Source of the DNA: Phascolomyces articulosus
Lineage: Eukaryota; Mucoromycota; Mucoromycetes; Mucorales; Lichtheimiaceae
Direction of reading: 5' to 3'
Assembly (NCBI GenBank): GCA_025677815.1
Contig: JAIXMP010000003.1
Span: forward strand, 930,001 to 994,000
Length of the DNA stretch: 64,000 nucleotides
Part shown: positions 43,264-55,600 of the stretch, piece after piece
Position numbering within the stretch: the first letter of the stretch is position 1
Layout: the number at the start of each line of letters is the position of its first letter
Notes under the pieces: generated by a model
Told to the model about the DNA's origin: nothing
Seen by the model: only the letters and a program-made list of their open reading frames with translations
Databases searched by the model: none
Made by a program: the position numbers and the translations under genes

Positions 43264-45202
43264 TTACAACTTGGTGGATTTGAGTTGATGTTCAATCTCT
43301 GAAACATCTTCTTCTTTCTTTTTATGTTTATGTTTTTCACCACTACTGCTACTACCAGTGTCCTTCTTTTCATCCTTTGTCTTCTTTCCCTTTTCATTCT
43401 TTTCACCATCTTCCTTCTTGTGCTTGTGTTTATCCTTGTATTTTTCACCCTCTTCATCAAAACGATAATGATGTCGATGTCCTTCTTCCTTGTCATATTT
43501 TTCCTTTTTGGATTTAATCAACGTATCAGGGTGGAAATCATGTAATCGACGACCTTCTTGATCAAAGATATAATGATAAGCTTTGAATTCATTCTCCTTG
43601 TCTTGATTCTTGGCAGGATCCACACTTTTAAAGGGTTTCTTTTTCATAAAATGACACACATTGCTTTGGAATCGCAATTCTTCCAAATAACGCACCACAT
43701 GCAACAATTCGGATTCACCATAATGTAAAAAGGTAGGCGATGTATGACTGAATTCACACAAATGAATACTATTGTAAGGTTGAAGGATGGCCTTGGCTGG
43801 AGAATCATCCACCAAAATTGTATTGGTTGCATCAAAGGTACCATCTTCCTCGTCCAAATTGTCCCAAATCACTTCCAAATCTTTCAAGGTGATAGATTTT
43901 CGATTATATTCCGCAGGTGTCAAACTAAAGTAACGTCGGTCCCAGGCACGTAAAAGATCCTTTTCATAATCGCCAAAGAGTTGGCACATGTTGGTCACGG
44001 AATGAGGTTGAGCTGAACTCCACACCATCACCTTGAAATGTTTGAAAATGTAGTCGAGAAAAATGTCTTGATAGGGTCGAACGTACATGCTTTGTCTGTT
44101 TTGCGTACGGCTTGCCTACATAGATAACGCACACAAAAAAAATACATTCATATATATGTGAGTGGATGGGGCTCTTTTTTAATTACATATTCCCGACACA
44201 TCTGGAGAGAATAGATTGTAAAATAAAAAAAAATAAAAAAAACTTTACCAAAGTACCGTTCAAATCAAGAATAATCAACTTTTTGTTATCAACCGGTTCC
44301 TTTAATACTTCTGAAGGCTTTTCACTTAAAGTCATATAGGCTTCACTGGGTTCTTGTGTGGGTACTGAAGGTCGTTCTCGTTCTTTACTATTGAATGACT
44401 CCCATTCTTTCACTTGTCTGGGTGTTGGTACATAAGATTTAGGTGGAAGGTGACGATGGTGTTGGTAATGATGAAACGATGGGTTGAATCCACCACGACC
44501 ACGACCTCTTCCTCTTCCTCGACCACCTCCTCTACTACCACGACTTCCTCGTCCACCCCAACCTCTTCCTCTGCCACCACGATCATGGCCATCATTATAA
44601 TGAGATGGTGGAATGGAGGATTCGTTGTTTGTCATGTAGGATCTTCTGCTATTCCAGTGATTGTTGTTGTTATTGTTGTTGTTTGAAAAAATAAAAGGAG
44701 AAAAGAACCGACTGTTTTTACTGCTGCGCAATTTATATCTGTTGTTGTCATTGTGTCTCGTAGGACAGTCATGCGTTGTCAAATAAGAGGGCATCATCTT
44801 CCATTGATCATGTGTGCTATTTTGATAATCATAATATCGTTGATGGTGCTGATAATAAGGAGGATAGTGAGAAGAGGTTGTATCATAATAATGATGTCTT
44901 GATAATGATGCTGATGGAGATGGCTTTCTTGATGATAAGGAAGATGTTGATGATGATGATGAGGATATTGGGCTTGCTGAAAGTGAATAAGGTTGATGGC
45001 GTCTAATGTTGGTTGGTTGTCTCCCTCCTCCTGGATGATACTGATAATGCTGACTGCGGTAATAACCATTTTTATTTTTATATTCACCTTCTTGTACCAT
45101 TGATCGTCGTTGTCGTCGTCTTTCGAAATCGTGATCATAATGTCGATCATGGCCATGATTAGATCGATCTTGTACAAACGATCGTGATTGGTATTTTGGC
45201 AT
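43264..45202 (-). CDS. RGG-rich protein with FCP1/NIF-type phosphatase-like domain (variant DLNGT motif)
   Basis: Two exons, 45202..44249 and 44115..43264, give 601 aa. Residues 1 to about 190 are low complexity (Arg, His, Tyr, Ser). About residues 203-235 are an RGG/RG box of the RNA-binding type. The FCP/SCP homology domain starts at LIILDLNGTL (residue 313 is the nucleophile Asp), continues with MYVRPYQDIFLDYIF, VMVWSSAQPHSV and ILVDDSPAKA (DDSP at about 421-424), and ends near residue 480. The C-terminus is a very basic Lys/His/Glu tail. Family phosphatases use DxDx(T/V); here the second Asp is Asn315, so the general acid is missing. It could be a pseudophosphatase, an RNA-binding regulator, or a subfamily that naturally carries this motif. 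The join falls just after the motif and is in phase, so the Asn is not a splice artefact. Confidence 0.87.
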
Positions 45203-46288
45203 TTCAAGTTTTCTTAAAAAGTGACGAACAATAAAAGAAGATGACGGTGAAGTTGAATAAGAACAAACAGCGATTGCTGCTCGAGAGGAAGGTGGTTGTT
45301 TTGATAGAAGTAGTAAGAGAATGTTGAAAGAGGTATATCAAAAAGAGTATAATATATGTATACTATGTATCAAATTATGTTGTAATAACAATAAAAAATG
45401 GTTGATTTAATAATCCGCAAAACAAATGATAAAGTATATATATAGTTCCTTCTCTGTTGGATTGGCCTCATTGACATTTTTTTTAAAGTAGTTTGATTAT
45501 CAGTTTTTACTAAGGAAAATTTTTTGAAAAGCTGTTCATTTTATTTGCTGTCCATCTCATCACAACATTTGTGTGCGCCCCTGTAAACCCATCCAGTTTT
45601 CACAAGGATGTGAAAATTAGATGCAATTTGACATTTTTGGCCTATTTATGCATAAATAAGTAATAACAGCGATCTTTTATAATGATGGTAAATCTTTTGA
45701 AATATACAAAACATGTAAACAAAAGATATCATCTTGCAGGACTCATCATTACACATATACAGAGAGCATGAAAATGAGTTGACAAAGTTCCATAATATTT
45801 TGACAGCATTCATCTATTTACTGCTATTACTATTACCATAGTTATTGATTATCATTTCGCATGACAAATAAACAAACCCATTTTATGTCAATTGTTTTTC
45901 ACCTGCCATATTTAATAGCCATCATTCAAAATAGAACATAGTAATACAATATATGAAGAATCAAAAATATGAGTAAAGAAAAAAAAGAAACGAACTGTTC
46001 TCTACAGTGTTCTTTTTTCTTAATAATATTCTTTTTTTTATCTTGTAAATAACAACATGATACAATTTGGAAGGGGAAAAAAAAGAGTTAAGTTTGTATA
46101 GAAAAGGAAAAAAAGAGAGGTTTACAACAGATATGCAAGAGATAGTATTTGTGTGTGTGTGTGTGTGTGTGTGTGCCTTTGAGTGTTTGTTTGAGTGAGT
46201 TAAGTTCTTGTGATAGTGTATTTAACATATAAGAGATTATGAAATGGAGGGGGTTTTTTTTAAGAAAAGGAAAAGTAATAATAATATT
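45203..46288. other. Intergenic stretch (1.1 kb)
   Basis: Includes the promoter of the FCP-like gene (minus strand) and the 3' end of NAP1. A GT microsatellite lies at 46150-46175. No gene was seen. Confidence 0.5.
46150..46175. repeat. GT dinucleotide microsatellite
   Basis: Direct reading shows an uninterrupted GT run just downstream of the NAP1 stop. Confidence 0.9.
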
Positions 46289-48197
46289 TTACGATTGCTT
46301 GCATTCAGGTGCATTTTCACCCTTGGCAGGTTGCTATATTTGTATAATAAAAATATAAAGATAAATAACCATATTCACATTGAAACTCCCATCAATCATC
46401 TATCAATTTTATTATTTACCTTTCCATCGTCGTCATCATCATCGTCGCTTTCATCCTCATCATCATCTTCTTCAGAATCATCCTCATCATCATAGAAATC
46501 ATCTTCAAAGTCATCATCACCTTCAAAGTCTTCATATTCCAAAGCCTTGCCAGTGAAATAATCCACAGCGTGAGGAATGATCTTATCCTTGAATTCTTCA
46601 CCTAATTTTTTTTTTAAAAAGAGGTCAATTTTTGGTGTTTCGGATTTTACCCCAACAAAAGGATGGAGTTAGTATTTTTTTTATTCTTTATCCATTCATG
46701 CATAGTAATTTACTTACCCATTTCATAATCAGCTTCTAACTTGGCATCCAAACCTTCAGCTTCTTCTTCATCAAGTTCTTCATTTTCACCAGGGAAAACA
46801 GGTGGGCTGAAGAAAGTAAAGAAAGTGTCTGCGGGAACGGTACGCTTCACAACACGAGTCTTGTTGGTACCTAATTTTTTTTTCATTGTTTGAGAAAAAA
46901 TATTGTCAATGATTTTTTGTTACTCTTTTAGAAATTCTATATCCCTCCCCACACAAAAAAAAAGAAGAAATGTTTACCCTTATGACGTTGCTTCTTGGTT
47001 TCAACAGTAACAGTTAAATCCTTGCCTTCCTTCCAGTTAATCTTGGAACCTTCAGCATGATCATAGACGAAATCACCGCCTTGAGCATGTTCTTGATAAT
47101 AATAGGTCTTGACAAGGGACTTGTCAGTGAAATAATCATTTTCAGCAAATTCAAATTCAAGTTTAAAACCAGGCTTTTCCATATAAGACATGCGAACATC
47201 AACCAAATGCTTCAAAGCATCCTCATCAGCATCAGTAATGGATTCACCAATTTGTGGATGGTTCTTTAAAGCGGTCAACCAAAATTCGGGAATACCCTTG
47301 ATATCAGCAGCATCCTCATCTTCCTTTGCAGCTTCAGCAGCAGGCTTTGATGCTTCACCTGAAGCTTGTTGTTCTTCAGATTCCTCTTCATCCACCTTTT
47401 TACCAGCTTCCACTTCTTGCTCGGTAGGTTCATAATCACCAGCAACCACTTGGGCACGCTTGGCATACAATGGCTTGTAAAGTTCCAAATACTTCTTTTC
47501 CAATGCCAATACTTCTTCTTGGAATTTACCTTCCAATTCAGCATGTTGTGATTGCAAGTATTTCAATCCATTGATACGACGCTTGACGGGTTCGGGAAGT
47601 GATTCAATATAACCCGAGGATTGACCGACAAGAGAGCCTAATTTGCCTTGCAACATACTGATCAGGGCAGGGTTGCTAGTGAATGCTCCAGCCAAAGCGT
47701 TTGATTTGCCAGAGGCGCCTAAATCCATTTTTTAGTTATGGAAAAAAAATTGGGGGGATGGGGTTGGTTATTATTATTATCATCAATATTACATTTTCTG
47801 TCATAAATTTTTTTTTACAAATGTTTCATATGTTGTTCATTTCCCGTTGCTTATTGTCTTTTTTTTAATATAAAAAAAGAAAAAGAAACTTACCAGGTGT
47901 AGTAATTGTTTCCATGTCTTCTGAAATAGTAGTAACGTTAGGACGATAAGTTGAAGTAATGGGTGCTGGGTTAATAGGTGTGTTTTGTGGTGTAGGTGCT
48001 AAGGATTGCTCCAATTTAGAATTCTTTATATCAACGTTGTTGGAAGCTTTTTATATATAAAACGATAAGAAAAAATAAAGTGAATTAAGTTTTATGATTT
48101 GAAAAAAAAAAGCAACAAGAATGATTCATATGTATTTCTTATTCTTATTTATTATTATTATTATTGAAATAAAGAGATTACCTGATTGCTGATCCAT
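46289..48197 (-). CDS. NAP1: Nucleosome assembly protein NAP1
   Basis: Six exons on the minus strand: 48197..48182, 48046..47894, 47718..46978, 46870..46718, 46601..46420 and 46333..46289. They give 429 aa. The in-frame ATG at 47728 lies inside intron 2; phase and similarity place the true start in the tiny exon 1 (MDQQS). The NAP domain shows LPEPVKRRINGLKYLQSQHA, the long dimerisation helix, KGIPEFWLTALKNH, TYYYQEHAQGG, KKQRHKGTNKTRVVKRTVP and SFFTFFSPP-like DTFFTFFSPPVFPG, then an acidic tail. The last 15-codon exon ends in ECKQS, a CaaX-like box at the position where animal NAP1L1 ends in CKQQ. NAP1 carries H2A-H2B, assembles nucleosomes and binds mitotic cyclins in yeast. Reading on past the exon 5 donor would end the protein in seven unrelated residues. 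Confidence 0.96.
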
Positions 48198-48700
48198 AAG
48201 AAGGAAAGGAAAAAAAAAAAAAGAAGAAAGAAAAAAAACAACTAACAAATAATTGAACTCAAAGTAAAAAAAAAAATTTAAACTGTCTGTGTATTATTGG
48301 GGCTGATTTTTTTTTGGACCCTCTTTTTTTGAGTGAGAAAGAGCGGGCTACCAATTTTATTCACTGTGACTTCAGGATTTGCTTGGACAACATAAAAATC
48401 GATTACTTTAGAAGAACCCCACACCAATATTAACCAAAAAAAAAGCACGTAACAAGTATATTTATATATGTATTTGTTGTTTATTGCTACTATTATTATT
48501 ATGAAGAAAAAAAAAAGATAAAATGGGATTGGGTAAGGAAAGGATAGGTGAAAATGTTGGATTATTTTAACAAAATAGAAAAAAGAAGACACGAAAAAAA
48601 AAGCTTTATCTTTTTGATTGATTGCATATTAGATTTCGGGGCCAACTATTGGGGAAACGCGGTTGACTTCTTCCCCCAATAATATTTCAAAACACGCTCT
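48198..48700. other. Intergenic: NAP1 promoter and RAD23 3' end
   Basis: About 500 bases between two head-to-tail minus-strand genes. It is A/T-homopolymer-rich. An ORF here (48278..48592, -) is a leader-like hydrophobic artefact. Confidence 0.45.
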
Positions 48701-50869
48701 CTACTCAAAGTCGTCAGCTCCATGATCAAACAGATAATTCGCGGCCAATTCTATATAGTAATATATATAACTTATTTAGTATATTCCGTATGTACATATA
48801 TGTATACATATTTATATATAAAACCATCCATCCCCATCGTTTAGCCGTTACCTTCATTCTTATCACAAGCAAAATAAGCTTCAATAGCTTGTGCTCGATC
48901 AAAGCCGAGACCCTCCAGCTGTTATTTAAAATAAAGTCAGTTTTATATACATATATATTTATATATATCATATTCTTCTTCCTCTTTCTCTCTCATCATT
49001 TTCTTCTTCACCATATTATAATAATGATAATCATCAGCATCAAACTTACTCGATCGATAGCTTCTTTTTCTTCTTGCGTCACCTAATAATGATAATATTA
49101 AGAATATTTTTTCCTTTTAGTTACATATTTATTTGCTTTATCAATAACCCCATTTTTCATTATCAAAAAACCAAACAAATGTTATCCCAAAAAAAGAAAA
49201 CATTTTCTCTCTCTCAACAAATCATTATTCATTATCATTATCATCATCTCCTTCTTCATTTGTCATCACTTTTTTTTTGGTTACCTGAATAACTTGAGAC
49301 CCTTGTGGAACACCTCCTGGACCACCTTCTCCTTCATCCACACCTTCCATTAACATTTGGAAAAAGCTTTGTGGATCGGCATTAATCTGTCGGAGCAGCT
49401 CGGGGTTGGCTGCACCCAATTGTTGCAACAAAGGTTGCAACATGGCAGGGTTACTTTGTACAAGCTGTCTTAATTGTTGAAAATGGGGCGTATTACGCAA
49501 TTGTGAAAAGTCAACACCTCCTTCTCTTGGTTGTTGTTGAGCTTGTTGTTGCTGTTGCTGAGCAGCTGTGAAAAGGTTTTGAGGTTGTCCTCCTCCTAAT
49601 CATAAAAATCATAACATTATATATAAATATCAAATGAGTTTCCCCCTTTTTCTCTCATTTCCTTCTTTTTTTCTATTACCTGTCGAAGGAGATGTAGGTG
49701 TAGGATTAGCTGCTGGAGTTGTTGTAGCAGTGGCTTGTTCTTGTTGTTGAGGGGAGGAGGGAGGTTGTTGTTGTTGTTGAGCTTGGGGTTGTTCTTCAGC
49801 AAGCAAATTTTCAGGAATACCATTAAACAAATATTCAACAGCTCGATCAGGATTATTGAAACTAGCTCTTAAAGCACGTTTGATTTGTTCCCTTTCAAAT
49901 CCCATTTCCATCATATTTTGAATTACACTTTCATATTGATCTCCCGTCACTATAAAAAGAAAAATATATCCAATGATGAGCCAATCGCAATTCACACATC
50001 TAGAATATTCCTTCTATATTAAACAATCTGAAATGATTTTCTTTTTACCGAGTTGATTTGTCGTGTCACGTTCAGTAGTAGATTCAGTAGTTGAAGTGGT
50101 GGTGGTACCTTCGGTTGTACTAGCAGGAGCTGGCGCAGCAGCAGGTGCTGTGGTGGTGGTTGATGGCGCGGTGGTTGCTGGCGCAGCAGTTGTAGTAGTA
50201 GATGTGGTAGTTGTTGAAGGTGTAGAGGTCTTGGGTGTAGAAGCGGCAGAAGAGGATGATCCGGTATTCTTGGGCTGTATGATTATTATTACGATTTCGA
50301 TTAATAATCATCCTTTTGGTATATACGTCTTTATGCAAAAAAACACGATATTTACCTTTGAAATCATCAATACTAAGAAACCTTTTTCATTGATATTACA
50401 TTCTTCCACCTTTTTATCATCAGTTAAGATCTTGCCTAATTTTTTTTTTGTTTCATGTTCCATGTTAATATTCCTCCATTGGACAATAATTTTCCTCACT
50501 TCCCCTTTTTTTTTTAAATCATGAAATAAAAATAATTGTGTACCAGAATAAATGAGTTTTTGTTGAGAAACGTCATGACCTTGTGATTCTTGAATTTTTT
50601 CTTTTACAGAAAGAATCTATTATATATAAAAAAAAATATGCGTAAAAAAAAAGTTCCTTGAAAAAAAAAAGTGTTTGCGTAATACAATTAATTAACAGAA
50701 AAAAAAATAACTCACGCTATCGGTACTATCAACATCCAACTTGAATTGTTTTTGTTGGAGTGTCTTAATGTTTAATTGCTAAAATAATAGAATAATAATA
50801 ATTAATGATTCTATAGAATGAAATAAGAGATATTAAATAGGATATTTTTAAATTTACCATTGCTACCAT
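48701..50869 (-). CDS. RAD23: RAD23 ubiquitin receptor / nucleotide-excision repair factor
   Basis: Ten exons on the minus strand: 50869..50858, 50778..50716, 50616..50544, 50435..50356, 50274..50049, 49949..49680, 49595..49285, 49082..49050, 48918..48852 and 48750..48701. All are in phase and give 394 aa. Residues 1 to about 76 are a ubiquitin-like domain (LNIKTLQQKQFKLDVD, then SGKILTDDKKVEECNI). A Thr/Ala/Ser/Pro linker follows, then UBA1 (about 154-198, IQNMMEMGFEREQIKRALRA), a Gln/Thr-rich linker, the XPC-binding STI1-like domain (about 275-330, FQQLRQLVQSNPAMLQPLLQ) and UBA2 at the C-terminus (RLEGLGFDRAQAIEAYFACD...NYLFD). It shuttles polyubiquitylated proteins to the proteasome and stabilises Rad4/XPC in the nucleus. 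Exon 1 codes for only four residues (MVAM), so a start at the second Met is possible. Confidence 0.97.
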
Positions 50870-53800
50870 GGTGGTAAAGAAGAAAGAGGTGTGTAAATAT
50901 GGTTATTACCCAAAGCCACGTCCACGTATTATCAAAAATAACGGGCATCCCGCATAGTGGAGGTTGAAAACGTCACATAGAATACGTGGATTCGCCATGC
51001 GTGTGTGTGTGTGTGTGTGTGCCGCCATAATTTTTTTTTATGCAGCCCTCTATTTTTTATGAATTGGAAATTACAAGGGGAGGTATTTATTATAAGAAAT
51101 CATACATCAATTCATATAATAATAATATATATTTATTACAATATCATTATACTATTACCACTATCATTATATAATGCTATTCCTTTTACCAGTAGTTTTC
51201 TTATTAATATTGTTATTAAGGTCACTACGGATGGTGACGAAAAGATATTTTCCTACTACTCTATATAATTATTATTGTTATTATAGAGTGTTTGATATAT
51301 AAAGGCAATATGTCCACATTGTTCGTGGGAATTGAGATAAATAAATTTATTTGATATTGATATGAGTATACATCCCTGCAGCTGTGTTTATTTTACATAA
51401 TTCTCATTTTTAAACACAAACAAGTCCACATACAAATGATAATTATTGATATGAATTAAAACCTAAAACTTACACTCTATATAATAACTATGCAGATGAT
51501 CCAATGAGTTAACATATATTGTATATACAGATATGGCTAGAAGTAGCATTGAGTAACTATTCTTCAATTTTAATACGCATTCCATTTCTTTTTCTTCTCT
51601 TCCACTTACTAAAAATTGAAAGCAAGTTAGTGCTTTCATATAACCTGCAAAACCATGGTATGTTTGTTAAGCCAGTCTCCTATCCACAAAATTAGCTACT
51701 GTAAATAATAAATCATCACGATTGATTACTTAGTCATCAGCAAAAAAATATATAGACCCAAGCAAGAGACGAATTGTTACAAGGCAATAAGAATAACATA
51801 ATTAGTTTTTTTTTATCCTCGTACTACATAAAGATATGGACTGTTGATTGAAGCAAAAGTGGATCATTTGTTTTGAACGTCTGTTATGGTTAACATTGAT
51901 TGTTCAATGTAATTGACGTAGTATATCAGCAAATGATTGATGTGTCATATCCACCATTTGTATTACACAACAAAACCAGGAAGAAAAGTATCTTGTTAAT
52001 ATGTTATTGTTGGTACCACATGAGGTTGATCTAACATCGCCCTTCAGTTTCCTGATCAAAACAATTTTTCTCTAAATCTTTATACCTCTTTTCTATATAA
52101 GCCCAATCATAATAATAAAAATTTCATTCTTTTAATCAAGTATAATTTGAACAATATACCCACCAGGAACCGGATGCCTACATATATTCAAGATGAGCAT
52201 GCCAGATAACCAATTAATATGATGTGCACCATTGCGATTGACAACCTCCTCCAATTCCAGCTTCCAGTGCTTTTAGACATTTATGTGCGAGCTTATGTAT
52301 TATAGTGTCAATCCAAAGCAGCTTGTTTTGAAGCACAAAAAATGACTTAGATACTGGATATGTACATTCATCAGGAAATATTTCATCTATGTACGGTCAA
52401 CAACAGCATGTAATAAGATTACCACATCATACATCAATCACATGATCACCGTGGTATGATAAACGTCTATCTCGTACTCTTTATTTAAAAATGGAAAATA
52501 ACGATTTGGACTTAACTGCTGAGACTTTTTTTTTGCAGGGTATAAAGTATTAAAATTTATTTATTCTGGCGCATTCCCACATTTTTGTAATAATAAAAAG
52601 AAAAAAGTGAGGCGCCGACGGTAAAAGAGGAAAAGAAAATAAAAGGGACCGTAGAAGTTGAAGATTACATATTGAAACAAAATAAAATTAATCTAAGTCT
52701 AACTGTGAAGATTGTGGTTATCTTTCTGATAATAGAAGAGGTTGTTGTTGCTTATTTTGCGTCGTCTGATGGATACTCCAAGCTGTATCAGTCGTTCAAG
52801 ATACGATTTACTCTTTTTCTCACCAATAATCATTTTCTAATAATATCTTCCTATAAAATAATAAAGTTCCATCAAACGGTATTAATACCTTTGTACCTAT
52901 AATAGGTAATTAGCTATATCATCTTGAAGTGTACCAAAAATAAATAAGGGGTTAAAAGCCTGTGTTTCCATCGGAGCTAGATTTGAAACACATTTGGCTC
53001 AGACTAAGAAATATATAAAATTTATGCAAGACCACCATAGGAACCATTTTATACTTCTTTACCGTTCATCGTTTCTTTCAAATTATCATCCTCTTTAAGT
53101 TTTTGTTCATATACCCTATATTTTATATATAAAAGCTATAGCCTGCCGCAGCGATTGAAATTCAACACCAGAATTGAAAACAGTCACTTAAGAAAAAAAG
53201 ATATAAAAGACGACTGATTTCGCCATTTTTTTTTCTTTTTCTTTTTTCTCTTTTTTTTCTTCATCCCTGGCCCAGGATCAAAAACAGACGGCGATTGTCC
53301 CTGGGGTAAATAGGAGGACAGCCTTGTGCCCTCTATCCTCTTTCGCAAACAGTTAGCCTATGTAAGCTTTTCGTTAAGCTCTTGGAAGTTTCTTCTTTTT
53401 TTTTCAGCGGCTTTTTTTTCTTCATCTGCAAAATGAAGAAAATAATCAAATAAGAAAATGATAAACAAAATACTATTATTATTTTATAATAATAGTAGTA
53501 GTCTCTATTACTTTAAATAATAATAAAATGTTAATGTTCAAACCATAAACTTTTACATTTTGTTTCAAACTGTTTATAAATGTAGTTTTTTATTAATTGT
53601 CGTAATGAAGAATAATATAATAATAAAGTGTCACACAGATCAAACACGTTGTTATTGCAAACTAAGGAGTGTTTATAATGCATAATATAAAAATAGTGTT
53701 CAACTTGAACGTGCCTGTGCTATTTATTTTATTAAAAGATCCCTCTCTCTTTTTTTTGCGTAATGACATTTGAATAACGATTGCAGAAAAGGAAAAAAGG

Positions 53801-54087
53801 GATCTCCATGACAGAAACAAGATTCGTTTGCAGATTGTACATAAAGTTTTATATTGAATAATAATAATAATAATGCGCACGATATTATTTTATGTTTGAC
53901 AGCTTTAGAAACCATAGTAACATGATGGTGAAGTACTTTAATATTATTATGATAGGGTTGCACTTTATAAAAATAGCATCTTTAACTAAAAAAACATATT
54001 GTATTATAATAGTTTCCATGCTTTATTTCATATTTTTGCGACTGGGTCATAAGAGCTTACGCTTTACAAATAACGCGTCCCTTCTTT
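50870..54087. other. Gene-poor intergenic stretch (3.2 kb)
   Basis: Begins with the RAD23 promoter and a GT microsatellite (51000-51020). No ORF with protein-like motifs is seen. A less AT-rich patch (about 53265-53345) contains complementary CCCAGG/CCTGGG arms and stands out from its surroundings. The ORFs at 52672..52902 and 53662..53963 show no domain. Confidence 0.45.
51000..51020. repeat. GT dinucleotide microsatellite
   Basis: Uninterrupted GT run about 130 bases upstream of the RAD23 start codon. Confidence 0.85.
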
Positions 54088-55600
54088 TTGTTTTCTAATT
54101 ATAACGCCAACAGTAGCAACTTAACAATTTCAAATAAGTCCGTTCTCAACATCATATCAGATTCATATGTCCATTTCACACCAACGCAATTGGATCTCTC
54201 TCTTCCCCAAAACGCGTTTGATCAAGGAAAACATATATACGCAACACACGATTACATACACGCGATTGAATTGTATACCAAAGCATTGAGTAGCATACAT
54301 CAAGATCTCAAATATTTGATCCTATTGCATCGCGCTTTTGCCTATGAAAAAGTCTCAACCATGCCAAAAAGCGATCGACGATTGCACACATACAGGTTGG
54401 AACACATTGACCAAAAACAACGATTGCTTCGCCCAGACATATATTACATGAGAGCCAGCATTTTACTTTGACAAGGCAATGCACAAGGGAAACTGCTGAT
54501 ACCTACAAAAATAGTAGCTGATGTTATTTCAAAGCAGTATTTCCAGAACAAAAGCAGCAACACGATTGCTTGGTGAATGAAACTCGATCCCAAAACCAAC
54601 TACTTGTGCGACGATTTCCTTATAAAATTAACTCCAGTATCTTGCCATCCTTGTCTGTCTCAGTTGGTACTTTCATGTCATTTTTAGTACAAGTTTGTTT
54701 TACAAGACTGGCCAAGAATATAGACTCTGCCTTGGATTATAGTGAACTGCAAAAGTACACGAACGCTTTAGTTCAATTCATATACAATGTTTAACCAGAT
54801 CATGTGAAAACTGTCAAATTGAAGTTATGTGAATTAGTACGCATGAGGAGAACATCAGGAATCAGGTGACCCGTTCGATATGTATGAGTTGAAAATACTC
54901 GAGTAAAATTGAAACATCGGGTAAGTGTTTACGGGGAGTAAGGAGGAAAAGGACACTACTGCTACCTGTAGTTGTTTTTTATATGATGGTATTCGCCATT
55001 AAAGAAATGTATTTTTTATCTAGTAAGAAGCAATCCCTTTCGACAACCAACAATTACGAAATATTCTGCTGCTAAAAAAGGATTCGAAGAAGGAACTGTA
55101 ATTGATGCATAATACAAACAACAGCGATTTTAATCATGAACATCGATTAACTGATGCAGTACAAATGTGATATAATGTACACATCATTAACAACATGATA
55201 ATTGAAAGACGAGCCGATTTCGGATATATCGCGTCTTCATTGAACCTATCGAATTGATACCTGACTCGACTCGGTTTGTCATATAGAATAATTCCTGATT
55301 CTTTGACCCAACTTTTAAAACGACTAATGTCCTTGAAAGCACTTATCCTATTCGGCAACAAAACCTACATTGAATTGTCGAAAATCATATATCATCATAC
55401 TACACAACTGCCTGAAGTTATTGATATTCTCGCGCAACAGTACTAAAGATTATTACGTACTACCTACTCTCGATCACGACGAGTACGGCGAACTTAAACA
55501 GTAATTGGATTGAGATCATTATCATTAAGGGTTTCTACAATAACGTGTCTAATCCCGATCTTGATCACGTACGCTTTTTTCTCTTTATCATAATTTAAAA
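54088..55600 (+). pseudogene. Decayed F-box/TPR (LRR) protein gene
   Basis: The first ORF (54088..54471) encodes a good TPR-like start (AFDQGKHIYATHDYIHAIEL, then LILLHRAFAYEKVS, later RPDIYYMRASILL) and stops. Beyond it, related coding text continues only in broken pieces. F-box-like words near 54600-54720 (DDFLIKL in one frame, LVQVCFTRLAKNIDSALDYS in another) show a frameshift. A segment near 55290-55445 reads SLKALILFGNKTYIELSKII, an LRR-like stretch ending in a stop. Several in-frame stops and frame changes make a working product unlikely. It resembles the F-box/TPR gene at the left edge of the window in kind, so it is probably a dead family member. The right boundary is approximate. An alternative is a gene with unseen introns, but no good splice sites bridge the stops. 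Confidence 0.6.

Noticed and set aside
44414..44686. Thr/Ser-rich plus-strand ORF
   Set aside because: The complement of the RGG-coding stretch of the FCP-like gene.
47717..47728. ATG at 47728 as the start of NAP1
   Set aside because: It lies in intron 2. Two upstream exons join in phase and give the expected NAP1 N-terminal leader.
50063..50524. Val/Ala-rich plus-strand ORF
   Set aside because: A shadow of the Thr/Ala linker of RAD23.
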